Below the pieces are notes generated by a model. It was not told the DNA's origin. It did no database searches and saw only the letters and a program-made list of their open reading frames with translations. Source: Thermoactinomyces sp. DSM 45892 (GTDB taxonomy: Bacteria; Bacillota; Bacilli; Thermoactinomycetales; Thermoactinomycetaceae). Taken from it: DNA of 64,000 nt. This document shows, in pieces, positions 60,121-64,000 of the stretch. The stretch covers positions 58,532 through 122,531 of the forward strand of contig NZ_FNPL01000012.1 in assembly GCF_900107305.1 (NCBI RefSeq), read 5' to 3'. Within the stretch, counting starts at the first letter, position 1. Every line of letters begins with the position of its first letter. Made by a program: the position numbers and the translations under genes.

Positions 60121-60804
60121 GTAAACAATCCAATAGGCTCGTATTCTATCTATTTATAGGGCTATATAGTGGTATGAATAGGTCGTCATAATTTAGGTCG
60201 GTATAGGTCGTCATATCATAGGTAGGCATAGGGTTTAGGGGGGGTATATATGATGGGGTAACGTATGGTTTCGGGTGTAGCTACGAAAAGAATAGGAAGG
60301 GGATAAGAGGGGTTTACGTTGGTGTTCGGATGATGGCGAATAGTGCGAATATGGAATACGTTCATCCACTCCACGATCTGGGCAGAGATGGCCCGTCAAA
60401 CTCAGGGGGTTATATATGTAGATATATGGTTATGGATTGGTATATATAGGATGGATATGCGCATATTCGGTATTGGTAGGAAGGGGGAAGGGAACGGTAG
60501 ATCAAGGGTTTCAGCCTATGCATAAATGAAGTTAGGTAATCAAGTTCATTGTTAAACGTTTAAGTCTTTGATATTAAAGGGATTGAGAGCAAACAAAGAA
60601 AGTCACTTTAGAAGAAAAAGTGACATTTTTAATTCATATAAACGAATAAATATTCAATTGTAGAGAAGAGGGAAGGGAGAGAAATTAAAGATGATTCGAT
60701 GACCCCCAAAGCCCCCCCTTTGATAGGGTTGCGACTAGTGGGTGTAGATTACGTAATATATTTTTGAACTCAGGGTAGTGGTTACGAATTTGGATAATAT
60801 TGAA
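60121..60804. other. gene-free region with iteron-like repeats
   Basis: About 680 bases with no supported gene. The plus strand is G/T-rich from 60180 to 60540. It includes the repeats described at 60178-60230, and GTCACTTT / AAAGTGAC (60602-60624) followed by ATTTTT as a plus-strand terminator. Could be an origin, centromere or end-of-genome recognition region. Confidence 0.45.
60178..60230. repeat. iteron-like 13-bp repeats
   Basis: ATAGGTCGTCATA at 60178-60190 and 60203-60215 (25-base period), a degenerate ATAGGTAGGCATA at 60218-60230, and a partial TTTAGGTCGGTATA at 60192-60204 between them. Confidence 0.6.
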
Positions 60805-61064
60805 TCATTTTTTCTTATGGTAAAGGGATTGGATATCTTGTTCGATTTCATCAAATTCCATCTCGCTAAAAATGAACTTTGATAGTTCTGCATTAATGGT
60901 GGATAGTTTATCATACATCTGGTCTATTTCAACTGATGTAGTTGAATCTGATGTGATACCTGACTCCATTAAACGAGTAATATATTTTACTATATTTATT
61001 AATCTTGATCTTACATGATATGGATAATACATACCATCGTCAGCAATGAGGATTGTGATTTCTT
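60805..61064 (-). pseudogene. 3' part of an IS-interrupted membrane protein gene
   Basis: The frame SKEITILIADDGMYYPYHV... is the C-terminal continuation of the gene whose 5' part is at 61958-62412. Removing the IS and one TA duplicate joins them in frame as ...YANKVS-KEITILIADD. The apparent ATG of this fragment is created by the IS end (ATGGCTTCT), so the fragment alone is unlikely to be translated usefully. Helical, ending in a Lys tail; function unknown. Confidence 0.7.
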
Positions 61065-61066
61065 TA

Positions 61067-61955
61067 GAAGCCATTTCAAAAATGCCGGAGGCACATAATT
61101 ATGCAAGCGAGAACATTGAATCCCCTGTATATCCAAGAAAAACGGTCATACCGAACAACCAGTCGACGAAAGTTATCCATCCAAGCAAAACTACGTTCAA
61201 CTTTAAACCGTTGTTTATAGGAGCTTTGGAAGTCCTTTGGCTGAAGCCCCTTCGGGGGCTTTTGATTTTTCTTAAATGGTATACGTACAAGAATCCCTTT
61301 TCTTCGCAAATAAGTCCGAAAGGCTTGACTTATATAGCCTTTATCTGCTACAAGTATCTTAGGTTTTCGAATGGGTGCTCCTCGTTTTTGTGGAATACGA
61401 ATCTCACTTACGATTTTCTCAGCAAAGGTAATCTCATGAGGATTCGCATTTTCAATCAGCAAAGCGATGGGTAACCCATTCTTATTCTCCACAACACTAA
61501 ATACCTTAGATCCCTTACCCAGCTTCGTTTTTCCGATTTTGTCTCCTCCTCTTTTGGCCGGAACAAAGCTAGCATCCACATGTGCGATGCCTAGTTGGAT
61601 TTTCTTCTCTTCGTATAGATCCCGCAGTAACCATTTCCATATTCGATCCCAAATTCTTAATTTGGAATAGAGACGGTGTCTCCTCCAACACGTTGTGTAA
61701 GAGCCATATTTCTTAGGCATATCCATCCAAGCACACCCTGTGCGTAATACGTACAGAATTCCGTTCAATGTCTTTCGTAAATTTGCTTCAGGTCTTCCTC
61801 TTCCTCGTTTTGCCTTCGGCAAATATCCGTTTATCTTTCGCCACTGTTTATCTGTTATCTCATGTCTACTCATATTACTGACTTTACACACTTTACTTAT
61901 TTTTTCAATGTTTTCTATTCACTATTTGCATATTTATGTTTTTTGAAATGGCTTC
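61067..61955 (-). mobile_element. IS5-family insertion sequence (889 bp)
   Basis: Ends are the inverted repeats GAAGCCATTTCAAAAA and TTTTTGAAATGGCTTC, with a TA duplication on each side (61065-61066 and 61956-61957). One transposase gene fills it. The TA target and single-frame transposase suggest an IS427-like group. Precise boundaries are supported because deleting the element restores an open gene. Confidence 0.85.
61076..61891 (-). CDS. IS5-family DDE transposase
   Basis: 271 residues (265 from the inner ATG giving MSRHEITDKQW). It has an N-terminal DUF4096-like domain (ITDKQWRKINGYLPKAKRGRGRP, NGILYVLRTGCAWMDMPKKYG) and DDE_Tnp_1 catalytic parts: HVDASFVPAKRGGDKIGKTK (Asp), ILVADKGYISQAFR (Asp) and RFKVERSFAWMDNFRRLVVRYD (Glu in the Y/F-x-x-E-R-x-F-x-W signature). 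The stop lies in the left inverted repeat. Appears intact. Confidence 0.93.
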   Translation of the reverse strand: MCKVSNMSRHEITDKQWRKINGYLPKAKRGRGRPEANLRKTLNGILYVLRTGCAWMDMPKKYGSYTTCWRRHRLYSKLRIWDRIWKWLLRDLYEEKKIQLGIAHVDASFVPAKRGGDKIGKTKLGKGSKVFSVVENKNGLPIALLIENANPHEITFAEKIVSEIRIPQKRGAPIRKPKILVADKGYISQAFRTYLRRKGILVRIPFKKNQKPPKGLQPKDFQSSYKQRFKVERSFAWMDNFRRLVVRYDRFSWIYRGFNVLACIIMCLRHF

Positions 61956-61957
61956 TA

Positions 61958-62412
61958 GATACTTTATTTGCGTACCTTTCAAGTCTGTCTTTGTCATATG
62001 AAACGTTGGTTTTAGCATCATATAGGAGAGGCAATAGATGAATAGCAAACACTGATAAACGAGGTATCAATTTGTTATATGCTTGAAACCGTCCTTTAAT
62101 TATCTCATCCCGTAACGTCGATCGTGCCTGAAATCGCATGGCCTCGATATTCATTTCTTGAATTTTTAGTTGAAGCTGTTGATTCTCCTGATTCATCTTG
62201 AGGGCCATACGTTGAGTCTGCATATTAACCGCAACCGTCACCCCGATGGTTCCTACCAACACAACAATACTTACAATTCCTGTTACAACTCCTGCATCTA
62301 ACTCCGAGCTATGTTCGAACCATTTCGGGTAATACCATAATGCAAGTGAGATAAGTAGTACTAATACTAGAATCAACATGATACCTACGAGTGTCCATTT
62401 TATCCATTTCAT
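61958..62412 (-). pseudogene. 5' part of an IS-interrupted membrane protein gene
   Basis: Codes for two membrane helices (WTLVGIMLILVLVLLISLAL and VVTGIVSIVVLVGTIGVTVA) and a coiled-coil segment (QTQRMALKMNQENQQLQLKI). It then runs through the IS inverted repeat and stops at 61915. Joined with 60805-61064 it would give about 238 residues. No family recognised; membrane-anchored coiled-coil proteins of this type are common near phage exclusion or toxin genes. Confidence 0.7.
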
Positions 62413-62532
62413 TTAAATGTCTCTACCTCTCGATTCACTAATATACGAATCTTATACCCAATCACGAAATGTTTACGCTTCTTAGAGAAAAGAAAAGGAG
62501 ACAAGGGGTAATCCTCATCTCCACAGTCATAT

Positions 62533-63018
62533 TTATTTTTTTTCTTCTTGCTTTTTTAGGTATTCCTCTAAAACTTCTTTTCCAGTAATACTTTTAGGAT
62601 GAAGACCCAAATGTTTGTATACCCAGATGGTCTTTTGTTCAAATAACGAGACATCAGTTAGATCATCGTAATTATATTCGATCTTGAATTTGCCTTGGGA
62701 AGTCCAATGCAGAGTAATATTCGTCCATAATTCCTGTTCATTCCTCTTGAATTCGTTATTTAACTCAACAAGTAGGTTTATGAATTGATGTCTCCATTTC
62801 CTATATTTATCACTAGATACAGGAAATAATTCTGGGATATTCTCACTATATACCGGTTGACTATTATTTTCTGGATAGTAGTAAAAGAAAACTGCCTGTG
62901 CTCCTTCAATCACTTCACCGTATAAATAAACTTGCTCCCAAGACTCTGGAATCATATCAGCAATCACATCAACCATTTGTTTAAAGATATCCTGTTGATT
63001 TCGTTCAAAGTTATGCAT
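62533..63018 (-). CDS. YezG-like (DUF600) immunity protein
   Basis: 161 residues from ATG 63018 behind AGGGGGATGAT. Acidic, with DVIADMIPESWEQVYLYGEV, AVFFYYYPENN and TDVSLFEQKTIWVYKHLGLHP, the DUF600/YezG pattern of antitoxins for YeeF-type nucleases. It overlaps the ribosome-binding end of the upstream toxin gene, so the two are coupled. It protects the producer from the adjacent nuclease domain. Confidence 0.8.
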   Translation of the reverse strand: MHNFERNQQDIFKQMVDVIADMIPESWEQVYLYGEVIEGAQAVFFYYYPENNSQPVYSENIPELFPVSSDKYRKWRHQFINLLVELNNEFKRNEQELWTNITLHWTSQGKFKIEYNYDDLTDVSLFEQKTIWVYKHLGLHPKSITGKEVLEEYLKKQEEKK

Positions 63019-63022
63019 TTTA

Positions 63023-64000
63023 TCATCCCCCTGCCACATTGTTGAAAGTTTGAGTTTCCCAGTCATCCTCACCGATTTTATACCGAACATCGAAACTAGA
63101 TGGTCGTTGGGATGTACCTTCATAATTTACTTTTATATCCACTTTTACCTTTTCGCCATTTTTAAGAGATCTTCCCCATTGGTTCTCCATCCTCTTCCAT
63201 GCACCTTTGTTCAAGTTCCCATTCATAGGAACTAGATTATCACTTAGACCAGAGCCCTTGAATACATGAGCGATCAAATGACCACCTTGATCATCAGATA
63301 ATCGATCACCACCACCGACTTTAAGTTGATCATTACCATTTCTCGGATATGTTTTACCAGCTTGTAAATCTCCTTCGGCGCTAGTAAGACGTGCATGTTC
63401 ATCCGTCTTAAAATTATAACCTTCGGGTGTCTCAAACTCCACATTTGCCTTTAATTCCTTACTCTGGCCATTTCTTGTATAGTTAAACTGATCCCCAAAA
63501 TCTACTTTAGTTGGAGTGGACGGTGATGATCCACCACTACCAGTACCTTCACCTTTAACAAACCAATTTAGGAAGTCGCCAAACTTAGTATCCCCGATCG
63601 TTTCATTAGCGAAACTTTGAAAGGTTGATCCATCGACGGTCTGCACGACTGTCTTAGCGAAAGGGTTTGGAAGGTCATTAATAAAGTTGACCAATGGTGG
63701 TGCTAATTTTCCACCTCCGAAGATGAGGGCCATAGAGAATCCGCCTGTGACGATTGCTTTTTTCCAGTCGATTTTTCGGTTATATAACACATCTTCAAGA
63801 GCTGAATCGTGTACTCCCATTGCTCCGAAACCAAGTAGATTCCCAAGTTTTGATGCGATGTTTGGAGCAAATCGGGAGATAACGGAAGTCAAGGCTTTTG
63901 AAACCAACCCTCCAAATACACCACCTGCTGCTCCGATCAATCCACCAGTAAATATGCTTTTACAAATATCTTTGAAGCTTCCACCTTCGAGCCATGTAAG
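63023..64000 (-). CDS. polymorphic toxin, C-terminal part with nonspecific nuclease domain (partial)
   Basis: The frame is open through the right window edge, so the N-terminal delivery domain (LXG type expected) is not visible. Visible parts are a glycine-rich hydrophobic segment (IGAAGGVFGGLVSKALTSVI, FSMALIFGGGKLAPPLV) and a C-terminal DNA/RNA endonuclease domain with DDQGGHLIAHVFKGSGLSDN, LVPMNGNLNKGAWKRMENQW, like B. subtilis YeeF/YobL toxins. With the downstream immunity gene it forms a contact or secreted toxin system used against siblings lacking the antitoxin. Confidence 0.8.
   Translation of the reverse strand, partial: LTWLEGGSFKDICKSIFTGGLIGAAGGVFGGLVSKALTSVISRFAPNIASKLGNLLGFGAMGVHDSALEDVLYNRKIDWKKAIVTGGFSMALIFGGGKLAPPLVNFINDLPNPFAKTVVQTVDGSTFQSFANETIGDTKFGDFLNWFVKGEGTGSGGSSPSTPTKVDFGDQFNYTRNGQSKELKANVEFETPEGYNFKTDEHARLTSAEGDLQAGKTYPRNGNDQLKVGGGDRLSDDQGGHLIAHVFKGSGLSDNLVPMNGNLNKGAWKRMENQWGRSLKNGEKVKVDIKVNYEGTSQRPSSFDVRYKIGEDDWETQTFNNVAGG

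Noticed and set aside
60343..60525. 60-residue frame in the G/T-rich region
   Set aside because: No ribosome binding site and composition imposed by the repeated G/T-rich DNA.
1..64000. CRISPR array or tRNA genes
   Set aside because: No regularly spaced repeat-spacer pattern and no tRNA cloverleaf were found by reading both strands.

Overview
The window is chromosomal DNA of a low-GC Gram-positive bacterium (Bacillales-like: strong AGGAGG ribosome binding sites, sigma-A type promoters, PadR/HAAS pair, YeeF/YezG-like toxin-immunity pair), most of it a large SPP1-type siphovirus prophage. Positions 1-5.3 kb are ordinary host genes: a GT4 glycosyltransferase, a DUF1292-like protein, a small membrane protein, sucC-sucD and the 5' part of dprA. 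The DprA reading frame leaves the family consensus near 5.3 kb and runs into prophage DNA, so the element appears to be integrated inside dprA. The right junction is not in the window.

Prophage layout: 5.4-9.6 kb is the left accessory/lysogeny end (C5-methyltransferase with repeated modules, a candidate pseudoknotted RNA, PadR/HAAS pair, small tyrosine integrase). 9.6-29.5 kb is the late module in SPP1-like order: TerS, TerL, portal, minor head protein, scaffold, capsid, connectors, tail tube, frameshifted tail chaperone, tape measure, Dit, Tal/receptor-binding protein, XhlA-like protein, amidase and holin, with a reverse-strand membrane moron. 30-43 kb is replication: initiator-like proteins, a ParM/ParR-like pair, helicase loader, helicase, primase, a divergent sigma-like protein behind two LexA-type boxes, an SSB-like protein, a DNA polymerase I split into two coupled genes and a DnaQ-like exonuclease. 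43.3-46.7 kb is an AT-rich moron resembling an SDP-type peptide operon (secreted peptide, SdpA-like, SdpB/HTTM-like, small membrane protein, beta-lactamase-fold hydrolase). 46.8-56.6 kb holds nucleotide metabolism and recombination (PD-(D/E)XK nuclease, RuvC-like nuclease, class I RNR, frameshifted dUTPase, ThyX, dNMP kinase, regulators, HNH nuclease). 56.6-60.1 kb is a reverse-strand antirestriction island with two ArdA-type proteins. 60.1-64 kb has an iteron-bearing intergenic region, an 889-bp IS5-family element splitting a membrane protein gene, and an immunity gene plus the C-terminal part of a polymorphic nuclease toxin that runs off the window.

Three signals stand out. (1) Ten copies of a bipartite element, GTCC(T/C)-N16-TGCGCTTA with exactly 20 nt between the two starts, lie just upstream of replication/nucleotide genes and, in reverse, upstream of the antirestriction island. 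None was seen in the late module. They look like a phage-specific promoter regulon. A sigma-like protein under two SOS boxes is an obvious candidate activator. (2) At least six prophage genes (portal, tail terminator, Dit, XhlA-like, amidase, RuvC) have no usable ATG/GTG/TTG at their natural N-terminus but have ATA, ATC or ATT correctly spaced behind a ribosome binding site, suggesting systematic non-AUG initiation. (3) The sigma-like gene has a long leader with three hairpins that each present the same TTGGAG hexaloop. Everything here is read by eye; no database search was run.
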